A DNA stretch of 46,359 bases, taken from the NCBI GenBank assembly GCA_946184295.1, contig CAMHEZ010000018.1, forward strand, positions 1 to 46,359. The letters run 5' to 3'. This stretch comes from an uncultured Clostridia bacterium. GTDB taxonomy: Bacteria; Bacillota; Clostridia; Oscillospirales; Acutalibacteraceae. Positions 33,691-41,597 of the stretch are shown piece by piece. The translations under genes were made by a program, and so were the position numbers. The notes beneath the pieces were generated by a model. The model ran no database searches and had not been told where the DNA came from. It saw only the letters and a list, made by a program, of their open reading frames with translations. The stretch's first letter is position 1; every line of letters starts with the position of its first letter.

Positions 33691-35643
33691 TCACTCGTCC
33701 AGTACAATCTTCAATCCTTCCACATGCTTGCGCTCCATGCTGTGACGTGCCTTGCGAGTGGACACGCTGTCGAAGATGATGGAAAAATCGTAATCCGGCG
33801 GATACAAATCCGCCGCCTTGGCCTTGATTTTCAGCCGTTTATGTTTTACCTTGATTTTTTTGTCCTCTATCTGCACCGTCACCAATCCCTGCGCGTCGGC
33901 GGGACGGTAGACAATGCCGATTTTCCTTTGCGGATAGACCATCACGCTGTCGCCCATCTGAAACTTGGCGGCGGCGGCGGGGCGCTGCGCCTTTTCTGCC
34001 GCGAAAGCGGGCGCGGGTCGGAATTGTTCCGCCGTCGGTTCATACCGCACGGCAGGACGGTCATGTGCCTGCTCGCCCGCCCCGTAGGCCTGCGCGGCGG
34101 CAATGGCCAGCAGATGTTTCGGAAACCCCAGCCTCTCCGCGATATACAGCGCACAGCTCTCCCCGGCCTCGCCGATTTCCAGCCGATAAAGCGGCGACAG
34201 ATTCTGCCGATCAAAGGCCATTCGCGCGTTGACCAGCCCCTCGACGGCGGCCGCGTAGCTCTTGACCTCCGGATAATGCGTGGTCGCGGCGAAATGGCAA
34301 TGTCGGTGCTGTAATTCCTCCAGCACTGCCACGGCGATGCCCATGCCCTCGGCGGGGTCGGTGCCTGAACCAAGTTCGTCCAGCAGCACAAGGCTGTAAG
34401 GCGTGGCCTCGGCGAGAACCTCGTTGATACGGCAGATATGCGCAGAAAACGTGGACAGATTCTCACTGATACTCTGCCCGTCGCCGAGATCGCACAGCAC
34501 CTTGTCGTGCAGCGCCAGCACCGTACCGCGTGCGGCGGGAATGTGCAGCCCGCACTGCGCCATGACCGAAAACAGACCGATGGTCTTCAGCGCGACAGTC
34601 TTGCCGCCCGTGTTCGGCCCCGTGATGACCACGCCGCGCACATCGCCGCCCATCTCAAAATCCAGCGGCACCGCCTTGTCGCGATCGATAAACGGGTGCC
34701 GTCCGCTGCAAATGACCATGCGGCGTTCCGCGGTCATCTCGGCGGGTATGGCGTCCATGTCCCGCGAAAGTTTGCCCTTGGCAAAAATGAAATCCAGCGT
34801 CTCCATCGCTTCGATATCGAGCCTGAGTACGGCAGCGCAATCGCTCACCTGCGCGGTGAGCGTGTAGAGAATCCGCCGTATCTCGTTGTCGCGGTCGAGC
34901 GCCAGCGCGTCCAGCTCCTGCCGCATTTTCACCGCGCATTCCGGCTCGATAAACACCGTCGCGCCGGTTCCGGACGTTTCGATGATACTGCCCTTGACGG
35001 CGTGCTTGTACTCTTTTTTGACGGGAAGCGTCAGCCGCCCCGCCCGCATGGCGATGAAATGCTCGGCATATTTTTCCCTGTCCTTTTGCAGCATACCCTC
35101 CAGACGCGTCTTGATCTGCGCCGAGAGGCTCTCCGTTTTGCGGGTGATCTTTTTGAGTTCGGGCGATGCGTTGTCCTGCACCTGTCCGTTTCGGACAGCG
35201 GCGTCTATCGCGCCACGCAGTTCCTCGCATTCGTCCAGCGTTTCACCGTACAGCGCAACCTTTACGCCCTCGGTTTCTTCGCCGCGGGAAAGATACCGCT
35301 TCATTTCGCGGCAGGAAATCAGGAAACTGCGCACCGATTCCAGCTCTTCGGCGGTGAGCATATCGCCCTTTTCAGCCGCCGCCAAGCGTTGGGAAATGCC
35401 CGTCATAGCCCCTAGCGGCGGATTGCCAAGGCAATCCAGCATTGCCCGCGCCGCCGTGGTTTCATCCGTGCGGCGGCGCAGCTCGTCAGCGCTTTGCAGC
35501 GGCGTCAGTTGTCTCAGCCGCTCCGCCGTCCGCCCGGATACGGCCAGTTCGATCAGCCGTTCCAGCACCTTGTCAAATTCCAGTACACGCAGCGAATGTG
35601 CTTCTATCTTACTGTCACTCTCTTTGTGTATCGTTTGTATCAT
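33691..35643 (-). CDS. MutS2-like ATPase lacking the Smr domain
   Basis: 650 residues from the ATG with AGGAGA ten bases upstream. The core/clamp region is followed by the MutS ATPase: T-G-P-N-T-G-G-K-T (Walker A), L-V-L-L-D-E-L-G-S-G-T-D-P (Walker B and signature) and T-H-Y-P-E-V-K. An Ala/Pro-rich linker then leads to a KOW-like module (G-D-S-V-M-V, G-I-V, V-T-V-Q-I). The usual C-terminal Smr endonuclease domain of MutS2 (about 80 residues) is absent, so the protein is some 130 residues shorter than Bacillus MutS2/RqcU, a factor that resolves collided ribosomes. ATP-dependent ribosome or DNA-junction work remains plausible; nicking activity is not. A long leader with tiny ORFs and a terminator precedes it. 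Confidence 0.85.
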   Translation of the reverse strand: MIQTIHKESDSKIEAHSLRVLEFDKVLERLIELAVSGRTAERLRQLTPLQSADELRRRTDETTAARAMLDCLGNPPLGAMTGISQRLAAAEKGDMLTAEELESVRSFLISCREMKRYLSRGEETEGVKVALYGETLDECEELRGAIDAAVRNGQVQDNASPELKKITRKTESLSAQIKTRLEGMLQKDREKYAEHFIAMRAGRLTLPVKKEYKHAVKGSIIETSGTGATVFIEPECAVKMRQELDALALDRDNEIRRILYTLTAQVSDCAAVLRLDIEAMETLDFIFAKGKLSRDMDAIPAEMTAERRMVICSGRHPFIDRDKAVPLDFEMGGDVRGVVITGPNTGGKTVALKTIGLFSVMAQCGLHIPAARGTVLALHDKVLCDLGDGQSISENLSTFSAHICRINEVLAEATPYSLVLLDELGSGTDPAEGMGIAVAVLEELQHRHCHFAATTHYPEVKSYAAAVEGLVNARMAFDRQNLSPLYRLEIGEAGESCALYIAERLGFPKHLLAIAAAQAYGAGEQAHDRPAVRYEPTAEQFRPAPAFAAEKAQRPAAAAKFQMGDSVMVYPQRKIGIVYRPADAQGLVTVQIEDKKIKVKHKRLKIKAKAADLYPPDYDFSIIFDSVSTRKARHSMERKHVEGLKIVLDE

Positions 35644-35713
35644 TGCTGTCAAATCTCCTGTCATCTGTTTTATCGACTGCGGGACATTTTACTGTCAGCA
35701 AAGTTACTGAAAC

Positions 35714-35773
35714 ACAAAAAACCCGCAAGTCCTGCATTTATCCCAACAACAGAATAAACACGACTCGCGGGTG
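35714..35773 (-). terminator. Leader terminator upstream of the MutS2-like gene
   Basis: Eleven-base arms (35722-35732 and 35763-35773, one mismatch) with a roughly 30-base loop, then TTTTTT on the minus strand. It stands about 70 bases before the mutS2-like start and within the same transcript, so it is a candidate attenuator. Confidence 0.8.
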
Positions 35774-35877
35774 TCGATCTCTCAGAAACACCGGCAAAAA
35801 ATCACCCACTCAAAAGGGTACAAAAAGCCGACGTATCTATATCACAAATGCCATTCACGCCGCAAAGGACCATGTTA

Positions 35878-35940
35878 TCAGGATAACTGCCAATATTGTT
35901 TGTGGGACATTTCACAGAGCGCACGAAAAACGCCCTTCAT
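35878..35940 (-). CDS. Possible leader peptide 2 (20 residues)
   Basis: ATG with GAGG six bases upstream encodes M-K-G-V-F-R-A-L-C-E-M-S and stops after 20 codons, about 105 bases before the terminator stem. Low-complexity signals are absent, but position between promoter and terminator makes it a candidate leader peptide. Confidence 0.35.
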   Translation of the reverse strand: MKGVFRALCEMSHKQYWQLS

Positions 35941-36032
35941 GAAAATCCTCAACTAAATTGATTCATCATTAAAATATTGGCACAACCCACCCGATGACGC
36001 GGTTTTACTGAATTACATTCAGCAAACCGACA

Positions 36033-36074
36033 TCAAAGAGCGGCGTACCCCTTCACAACATGCTCCTGCTTCAT
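36033..36074 (-). CDS. Possible leader peptide 1 (13 or 19 residues)
   Basis: AAGGAG is followed by two overlapping starts. ATG at 36074 (8-base spacing) gives M-K-Q-E-H-V-V-K-G-Y-A-A-L; ATG at 36078 in another frame gives a 19-residue peptide ending at 36019. It begins about 30 bases from the predicted transcription start. The strong ribosome site suggests real translation. Confidence 0.4.
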   Translation of the reverse strand: MKQEHVVKGYAAL

Positions 36075-36111
36075 TCATAGCACTCCTTTTGTTTCAAAAT
36101 TTGATGTGTTT

Positions 36112-36140
36112 ATGGTAACACTTTATTCAAAAAATGTCAA
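36112..36140 (-). promoter_or_regulatory. Promoter of the leader / MutS2-like transcript
   Basis: TTGACA (36135-36140), 17-base spacer, TACCAT (36112-36117). Expected leader length to the mutS2-like ATG is about 460 bases. Confidence 0.78.
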
Positions 36141-36226
36141 GCGTTTTTAGATTTCTTAAGGTTTTCTTTAGATTTTCTATTAGAAATCCATTTTATCAAT
36201 AACAAATTTTCTCCCAAAGGCCGACA

Positions 36227-36271
36227 ATGCCCGCAGCGCAGTCTGCAATCACAGACCACTCTCGCGGGCAT
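36227..36271. other. Hairpin between the MutS2 promoter and the XRE gene
   Basis: ATGCCCGC/GCGGGCAT arms (36227-36234 and 36264-36271) with an inner AGTCTG/CAGACc pairing. No clean T run on either strand, so it may be a weak terminator of the XRE gene. The remainder of 36272-36393 shows nothing recognisable. Confidence 0.5.
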
Positions 36272-36393
36272 TTCCGGCGTTATTTATCTCTACGGATTCA
36301 CACCGGGATCCTACAAGTTATATCAAACTCAATATCAATAACACACAGTCACTCCGTCAGAAAAAAATACAGCCAACATTCGGTTTGATTTTG

Positions 36394-36660
36394 TTACTTT
36401 ACCTGCTCGCCGAATACATCGCGCTCAACGAAAAGATCATTCACAGTCACGCCGAACACTTCGGAGAATCCTTTGAGTTCAATGTCAGTGACCGTGCGCA
36501 GACCGTCCTCTATTCTGGAAATGGAACCGCGGCAGACATAAACGCCTTTCTCATCAAGCTTTTCCGCCAGGTCCTGCTGGCTCATTCTGCGCGTGACCCG
36601 TAGAATACGGATGTTTTCACCTACAATATTGTTTTTTTCTCCACCTATTATACGCGGCAT
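36394..36660 (-). CDS. XRE family transcriptional regulator
   Basis: 88 residues with GAGG before ATG. A single helix-turn-helix of the Xre/Cro type: I-R-I-L-R-V-T-R-R-M-S-Q-Q-D-L-A and the recognition helix containing R-G-S-I-S-R-I-E-D-G, followed by a dimer helix F-G-V-T-V-N-D-L-F. No sensor domain is attached, so it is a small DNA-binding regulator, possibly of its own gene through the inverted repeat in its leader. It has a long (about 180-base) untranslated leader. Confidence 0.85.
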   Translation of the reverse strand: MPRIIGGEKNNIVGENIRILRVTRRMSQQDLAEKLDEKGVYVCRGSISRIEDGLRTVTDIELKGFSEVFGVTVNDLFVERDVFGEQVK

Positions 36661-36796
36661 TTCATATCACCTCTAAAGTATTTTGATCGCCATCTGCACC
36701 ACACTGTGAACACACCACAAGATCTAGCGGCGATCAATGTGTTTCGTCCTACGGACTGTAGGATTGATCCGATCAGACGATGAGCCTGCGCGGATT

Positions 36797-36820
36797 TTTT
36801 TGCAGCACGTTCTGCAAAAA
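36797..36820. promoter_or_regulatory. Perfect inverted repeat in the XRE gene leader, possible operator
   Basis: TTTTTGCAG (36797-36805), six-base spacer, CTGCAAAAA (36812-36820). Symmetric nine-base arms just downstream of the promoter; could be the binding site of the XRE protein or an mRNA hairpin. Confidence 0.5.
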
Positions 36821-36851
36821 CAAGTATAAACCCGCAACGATGCCCATGATT

Positions 36852-36880
36852 ATTATACAACACAAATTAAAAAATTGCAA
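36852..36880 (-). promoter_or_regulatory. Promoter of the XRE regulator
   Basis: TTGCAA (36875-36880), 17-base spacer, perfect TATAAT (36852-36857). Confidence 0.7.
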
Positions 36881-36974
36881 TACATATTTCCTCGGTACGG
36901 AAAACTGATGTTTAACTTTTTGTAAAAAAAGTTTAAACTGATGAAAATCTATTCAATCTCGTCAAAAAAATCTC

Positions 36975-37631
36975 TCAAACCATTTGTTCCCGAATGCGGG
37001 TCAGAATTTTTCGTTCCCGTCTGGACACCTGAACCTGCGTCATCCCCAGCACCTGCGCCACTTGGGTCTGCGTCATACCGTCAAAATAGCGCAGGCGTAT
37101 CATCTGGCGGTCAGTGTCCTCCAAGCCGGCAATCACCTCCCGCAGCGCTACCAGATCCACCAGCGTTTCGTCAAACCGTTCGGTGGGCACATCGGTTTCG
37201 CCTTCCTCGCCGTCCCGCTCGGAAGTCAGCGACAGCACCGGACGCGCCGCGTCAAGCGCTTCGGCGATACTCTCCGGTTCTACGTGCAGCAGCGACGCCA
37301 GTTCCCCCACGGTAGGCTCCCGCCCGTACTCATTTTGAAACGCGGCCTCGGCGCGATGGATTTTCAGCCCCAGATCGCGGATACTCCGCGAAACCCGCAC
37401 TGCGCCGCCATCCCGGAACAGTCTGCGTATCTCGCCCAGAATGGCCGGCACGGCATAGGTGGAAAAACGGATATTCCGGCTGGCGTCAAAGCCCGCCGCG
37501 GCCTTCACCAATCCTTCGCAGCCCGACTGGTACAGATCGTCGTAATCAATACCCCTTCCGCAGTACCGCCGCGCACAGGCCCGCACCAGACCGAAATTTT
37601 CCGTGACAAGCTTGTCCTGCTCAGCCGTCAT
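36975..37631 (-). CDS. sigF: RNA polymerase sporulation sigma factor F
   Basis: 218 residues. Sigma-70 region 2 includes D-Y-D-D-L-Y-Q-S-G-C-E-G-L and F-S-T-Y-A-V-P-A-I-L-G-E-I-R-R. Region 3 follows, and region 4 ends with the helix-turn-helix M-T-Q-T-Q-V-A-Q-V-L-G-M-T-Q-V-Q-V-S-R. Position as third gene after spoIIAA and spoIIAB fixes the identity as the first forespore-specific sigma. It overlaps spoIIAB by 11 bases, keeping inhibitor and sigma in stoichiometry. Confidence 0.94.
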   Translation of the reverse strand: MTAEQDKLVTENFGLVRACARRYCGRGIDYDDLYQSGCEGLVKAAAGFDASRNIRFSTYAVPAILGEIRRLFRDGGAVRVSRSIRDLGLKIHRAEAAFQNEYGREPTVGELASLLHVEPESIAEALDAARPVLSLTSERDGEEGETDVPTERFDETLVDLVALREVIAGLEDTDRQMIRLRYFDGMTQTQVAQVLGMTQVQVSRRERKILTRIREQMV

Positions 37632-38076
37632 AGCGGTATCTCTGCGCCACGCGCTTTTCCATGGTGACGGTAGTGCCCTTGCCCACCGCCGACCGCACGG
37701 TCAGCTTATCGGTAAAGCTCTCCATCACCGCAAAGCCCAGTCCAGCCCGTTCACTGCCGCCGGTGGTAAAAAGCGGTTCCCGCGCCTTGGCCACGTCGGG
37801 AATACCGCAGCCCTTGTCCTTGATCTGCACGCTGAGACGGCCGTCCTCATAAATCTTGGCCTCAATCCAGATCTTGCCGATGGTGTCCCGGTAGGCATGG
37901 ACAATACAGTTGGTCACCGCTTCGGAAACCGCCGTCTTCACGTCGGTCATCTCCTCGATCGTCGGGTCGAGCTGCGCCATAAAGGCCGCCACCGCCGCAC
38001 GCGCAAAGCTCTCATTGGCGGAATTGCTGGGTATCACCAGCTTCATTTCATTCTTGGCTTTTGTCTTTGCTTTCAT
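37621..38076 (-). CDS. spoIIAB: Anti-sigma F factor (serine kinase) SpoIIAB
   Basis: 151 residues. GHKL kinase motifs: E-A-V-T-N-C-I-V-H-A-Y (N box), D-K-G-C-G-I-P-D-V (G1) and G-S-E-R-A-G-L-G-F-A-V-M (G2). SpoIIAB holds SigF in the predivisional cell and phosphorylates SpoIIAA. Alternative start M at 38046 (M-K-L-V-I-P) would be closer to the Bacillus N-terminus; the upstream one has AAGGA at 12 bases. Confidence 0.94.
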   Translation of the reverse strand: MKAKTKAKNEMKLVIPSNSANESFARAAVAAFMAQLDPTIEEMTDVKTAVSEAVTNCIVHAYRDTIGKIWIEAKIYEDGRLSVQIKDKGCGIPDVAKAREPLFTTGGSERAGLGFAVMESFTDKLTVRSAVGKGTTVTMEKRVAQRYRYDG

Positions 38077-38141
38077 ATGTTACGTGATTCCTTCCTCTCA
38101 TCATTCATGGCCGATCTGATTCCCGCGCCGGGGATGTGTTT

Positions 38142-38447
38142 TCACGAAAAAACGTCGAGTCGTCCGACGCCGGCCAGCTTCATCATGCGGGCAATCATGG
38201 GCGGCGCGTTGACCACGCGCACCCGGCCGCCATACGCTGTCACATGCTGATAACGCCCCATAATCAATCCGATACCGGAGGAATCCATAAATCCCACGCC
38301 GCCAAAATCCAGCACCAGCAGCGCCGGACGCGTCATCTCGACTTCACGGTCAATGTTCTCACGGAAATCGGCGGCAGTATGATGATCAATCTCGCCGGAC
38401 AGCAAGGCGGTCAGCGTATCGTCGCTGTGTTCAAGTATCACTGACAT
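38142..38447 (-). CDS. spoIIAA: Anti-anti-sigma factor SpoIIAA
   Basis: 101 residues starting M-S-V-I-L-E-H. STAS fold: L-S-G-E-I-D-H-H-T-A and the phosphoserine site F-M-D-S-S-G-I-G-L-I-M-G. Dephosphorylated SpoIIAA frees SigF from SpoIIAB. The ATG at 38459 touches the AAAGG site, so 38447 is preferred. First gene of spoIIA operon; in bacilli this operon is under SigH/Spo0A, and no matching site could be assigned with confidence here. Confidence 0.93.
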   Translation of the reverse strand: MSVILEHSDDTLTALLSGEIDHHTAADFRENIDREVEMTRPALLVLDFGGVGFMDSSGIGLIMGRYQHVTAYGGRVRVVNAPPMIARMMKLAGVGRLDVFS

Positions 38448-38473
38448 TTTGAATGACATCCTTTCTTTTGCAA

Positions 38474-38530
38474 ATAAAAAACGCGCACGAGTAAAATCTA
38501 CCGGTAAGGTAAATCATAACTCATGCGCAT
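38474..38530 (-). terminator. Rho-independent terminator
   Basis: GCGCATGAGT/ACTCGTGCGC arms (38519-38528 and 38483-38492, one G-T pair), followed by GTTTTTT on the minus strand. It ends the small-protein transcript before spoIIAA. Confidence 0.8.
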
Positions 38531-38582
38531 GGAAAAATTGCTCGGAATATGGGGAAAAGAAAAATTTCTTTTCACACTCCCA

Positions 38583-38828
38583 TTAAAGACCGAATTTTTT
38601 GCCGAGGCCGCCGGGAATCTTGTCGGCGATCTTGTCGGTGATACCGTCGGGCAGCTTGGCCGCGAGGTCCTTGAAATCCACCTTGGCCACCGCGTCAAAC
38701 GCCTTTTCGCATTCCGCCTTGGGCAGCTTGGTTTCCTTCACGAGAAAATCAATCGCGTCCTCCTTGCTTCTGATGGTACCCGCCGCACTCTTGAGCTTTT
38801 CGAGTGCCGCCTGCAATTTCTGATCCAT
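38583..38828 (-). CDS. Small conserved-looking protein of unknown function (81 residues)
   Basis: AAAGGAGG lies eight bases before ATG, one of the best ribosome sites in the window. The protein is soluble and helical: M-D-Q-K-L-Q-A-A-L-E-K-L, then S-K-E-D-A-I-D-F-L-V-K-E-T, and a Gly/Lys-rich tail K-I-P-G-G-L-G-K-K-F-G-L. No cysteine, signal peptide or membrane segment. It has its own terminator and stands between the polysaccharide deacetylase and spoIIA. I do not recognise a family. Confidence 0.75.
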   Translation of the reverse strand: MDQKLQAALEKLKSAAGTIRSKEDAIDFLVKETKLPKAECEKAFDAVAKVDFKDLAAKLPDGITDKIADKIPGGLGKKFGL

Positions 38829-38872
38829 GTCTGTCACCTCCTTTCAACAGGGCTACGCCTATTCGCGTATCC

Positions 38873-39553
38873 CTATATAAAAATCTGACCGCAGGTGCCG
38901 TAGAAAATATCATCATGACCCGCGATGCGTTCACAGAAACGCTCGAAGCGCTCCCAGCCGCGCTGCATATCAAATTCATAGCTGTGCCCCCACAGCAGGA
39001 AGATTTGCGGGCAGTCTGGGGTCAGGGCAATGAAGCGCTCCGCCAGCGCGAAAAGAGTGTCCTCCTTGTGGCGGCAGGTAGGCGATATGTGCAGCAGGTC
39101 GGCCGGCAGGTCAAAGGCATGGGTCGAATGCACGCCCCGCGCGTAGGAAATGCCGCACCCCGCCAGCACCTGCTTGACGCGGCTGTCTGCCGCGCCGAAG
39201 GGATAGGCAAAGCCCCTGACATCGCTCCCGAACAGACTTTCGAGCGCGGCCTTGTCGCGCAGAATATCCGCATGGAGCGTCTCATCGTCCAGCTCAACAG
39301 GATTCTGGTGCCTTGTCAGATGAGAGGCAATCTCATGACCACGGTACAGTTCCGGCAAGCCTTCCGGCGGCATTCGCTCCACCTTTACGCCCTCGGCCTC
39401 CCAGACCGAATCGGCGTTCATCAGTCCCGAATTAAGATTGAAGGTACATTTCAAGCCGTACCGATTCAGGATTTCCACCAGCCGGATATCCTGATAGACC
39501 CCGTCGTCATAGCTCAGGGCAAAGGCTTTTTGATAGTTGTCGGTCCATGTCAT
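38873..39553 (-). CDS. Polysaccharide deacetylase family protein
   Basis: 226 residues. NodB motifs are visible: L-S-Y-D-D-G with the metal-binding Asp pair near residue 16, C-T-F-N-L-N-S-G, the His pair of H-E-I-A-S-H-x-x-x-H at about 73-78, F-A-Y-P-F-G and a late L-L-W-G-H-S. No signal peptide, so it acts in the cytosol or is not a cell-wall enzyme. It follows the histidine kinase by 16 bases and may belong to that operon. Substrate unknown. Confidence 0.85.
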   Translation of the reverse strand: MTWTDNYQKAFALSYDDGVYQDIRLVEILNRYGLKCTFNLNSGLMNADSVWEAEGVKVERMPPEGLPELYRGHEIASHLTRHQNPVELDDETLHADILRDKAALESLFGSDVRGFAYPFGAADSRVKQVLAGCGISYARGVHSTHAFDLPADLLHISPTCRHKEDTLFALAERFIALTPDCPQIFLLWGHSYEFDMQRGWERFERFCERIAGHDDIFYGTCGQIFI

Positions 39554-39569
39554 ATATTTGCTTCCTCTC

Positions 39570-40856
39570 TCACGGCAATATCACGGTAATGGTCAGCGAT
39601 TTGCCGTCCGCAGAGGTTGCCGCAATTTTGCCCTTGTGCGCCTCGGTGACAGCCTTGGCGATGGAAAGACCGATGCCGTAGCCGCCGGTCTCGGAGTTGC
39701 GCGACTGGTCGGCGCGGTAGAAGCGGTCGAATAGCCGGTTGAGGCTGGACGTATCCACGCTCTCGGCGGTATTGTAAACTTCCAAGCACACGCCCTTGCC
39801 CTTGGGGTGGGCTTTGAGCGAAATGGTACCCTTGTCATCGGAGTATTTCAGGGCATTGTCCAGCAGAATGGAAATCAGCTGGGTAATAGCCTTTTCGTCG
39901 CCGCAATAGCTCATCATGGGCTGAATGTCGATGTCAAAGGTTTTCTCCTGCACCTTGGCGAGTGACTGGAAGGACTGTGTCGTCTCGGTCAGCACATCAG
40001 AGAGCGGGAAGTCGATCATCTGGACGGGATTCTGCTGCTCCTCCATGCGGGAAAGATAGATCAAATCCTTGGTGAGCGCGGTCAGACGGCGGGTCTGGGC
40101 GCGGATATCCGCGATCCACTCGTTATCCTCGCCGCACTCCATTTCCAGAATCGTCGCGTCCGCGTCTATAATCGTGAGCGGGGTCTTGATTTCGTGCCCC
40201 GCGTCGGTGATGAAGGATTTCTGCTTGTCATAGCTCTCCTGCACCGGCTTCATCACCATGCGCGAGAGCAGCAGCACCAGCACGCCGAAGGCGATCATGC
40301 CCCCCAGCGAGCCGATCACGCTGTAGAGCAGGAAGGAGCGGAAGGACGTCAGGTTTTTGCGGCAGTCAAGAAAAATCACCATCGTGCTGTCGTCGTCGCT
40401 CTGCTTCAGATAACGATACTGCGAAAGGAACCCGCTGCTGCATTTTTTATCGTACACGCTCTCGGCATATTCCACCGCATCAGTGGTGTCCACGGCGGCA
40501 ATGCGTCCCGTATCTACCGAAACCGCTTCTCCGCTGCAATTGAAAAACACCGTGAAATAGCGTGATTCATAGGGCATTTCGGGCGAAAGCGCATCGCTGC
40601 CGAAGCTCTTGAAATCACTGTGCTTGTTTTTTTTCTTTTGTCGGCCGTCGCTGTCATCGGTATCGTCATCGTCAGGCATCTCCGGCCGACCGGGGAAAGT
40701 GCCGTTGTTCTCGGCCAGCACACGGAGCACGCTCTCACTGTCGCTGACAATGCGGCGGTAATTCATGATATTGACAGCCCCCATAATCACCAGCAGAACC
40801 AGAAACACTGACAGCAGCGAAATGGCAATAAATTTCAGGCGAAGTTTGCGTATCAT
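39570..40856 (-). CDS. Sensor histidine kinase
   Basis: 428 residues. TM1 is about 9-30 and TM2 about 176-199, leaving an extracytoplasmic domain of roughly 145 residues that is rich in Asp and Lys (D-D-D-D-T-D-D-S-D at 62-70). The H-box D-A-G-H-E-I-K-T-P-L has the phosphoacceptor His221. The ATPase shows L-L-D-N-A-L-K-Y-S, G-Y-G-I-G-L-S. There is no HAMP of normal length. It overlaps the response regulator by four bases. The ligand cannot be read from the sequence. Confidence 0.92.
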   Translation of the reverse strand: MIRKLRLKFIAISLLSVFLVLLVIMGAVNIMNYRRIVSDSESVLRVLAENNGTFPGRPEMPDDDDTDDSDGRQKKKNKHSDFKSFGSDALSPEMPYESRYFTVFFNCSGEAVSVDTGRIAAVDTTDAVEYAESVYDKKCSSGFLSQYRYLKQSDDDSTMVIFLDCRKNLTSFRSFLLYSVIGSLGGMIAFGVLVLLLSRMVMKPVQESYDKQKSFITDAGHEIKTPLTIIDADATILEMECGEDNEWIADIRAQTRRLTALTKDLIYLSRMEEQQNPVQMIDFPLSDVLTETTQSFQSLAKVQEKTFDIDIQPMMSYCGDEKAITQLISILLDNALKYSDDKGTISLKAHPKGKGVCLEVYNTAESVDTSSLNRLFDRFYRADQSRNSETGGYGIGLSIAKAVTEAHKGKIAATSADGKSLTITVILP

Positions 40857-41527
40857 TCCACCGCCTCCAGCGAATAGCCCGCATTGCGCGAGGCCTTGAT
40901 TTTGATATTGGCGCCGAGTGCGGTCAGCTTCTTGCGCAGATAGGAGATGTACGCCCAGACGACGTTAATTTCCGCGTCACTGTCCAGACCCCAGATTTTT
41001 TCCATCATGAGTTCCGTGGAAATCAACTGCTTTGGATTGCTCATGAGCAGCTCCATCACCTGATATTCCTTGTTGGCCAGCCGGAAGCTGCCGGTCGGCG
41101 AGGAGAGTTCAAAGGTTGTCCGGTCAAGAGAGATATTACCCATGTTCAGCACGGCATTCGACCCGCCGGAATGCCCCCGCGTCATGGCGCGGATACGGGC
41201 GAGCAGTTCCTTGGCGTCAAAGGGCTTGGTGAGGTAATCGTTGGCGCCGCAGTCCAGTCCCGTCACGCGGTCGTCGATCTCCGACTTGGCGGTCAGCATC
41301 AGCACGGGAATGTCGTTGCCCTTGGCGCGAATGGTTTTCAGCACCGTCAGCCCGTCCATGCGCGGCATCATCACATCGAGGATAATACCGTCGTATTGCC
41401 CCGTGGTCAGATAATCCAGCGCCTCCACGCCGTCATACGCCGCGTCCACGGAATAATTATTTTTTTCCAGAATCACCGTCAGCGCCTTCGACAGCGATTT
41501 TTCGTCCTCTGCGATGAGTAGTCTCAT
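40853..41527 (-). CDS. OmpR-family response regulator
   Basis: 224 residues. Receiver with phosphoacceptor Asp51 in I-L-D-V-M-M-P-R-M-D-G and the T-K-P-F Lys loop. OmpR-type winged helix follows from about 128, with I-S-L-D-R-T-T-F and the V-W-A-Y-I-S-Y-L-R-K-K-L segment. A TTGCAA-N17-TATCAT promoter lies upstream, with its -35 inside the terminator arm of the previous gene. Confidence 0.94.
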   Translation of the reverse strand: MRLLIAEDEKSLSKALTVILEKNNYSVDAAYDGVEALDYLTTGQYDGIILDVMMPRMDGLTVLKTIRAKGNDIPVLMLTAKSEIDDRVTGLDCGANDYLTKPFDAKELLARIRAMTRGHSGGSNAVLNMGNISLDRTTFELSSPTGSFRLANKEYQVMELLMSNPKQLISTELMMEKIWGLDSDAEINVVWAYISYLRKKLTALGANIKIKASRNAGYSLEAVE

Positions 41528-41568
41528 GGGTTCATCGGCTCCTTTACCTTTAACATGCGGATATACTC

Positions 41569-41597
41569 ATGATACCCGACAAACAAAAAGATTGCAA
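41569..41597 (-). promoter_or_regulatory. Promoter of the two-component system
   Basis: TTGCAA (41592-41597), 17-base spacer, TATCAT (41569-41574). Confidence 0.65.

Noticed and set aside
35442-35942. Plus-strand frame running from mutS2 into the leader
   Set aside because: Half is antisense to the MutS2-like gene and the rest crosses the terminator; no ribosome site.
36648-36863. 71-codon minus frame in the XRE leader
   Set aside because: It starts on the -10 box of the promoter, so it cannot be in the mRNA in full; no ribosome site.
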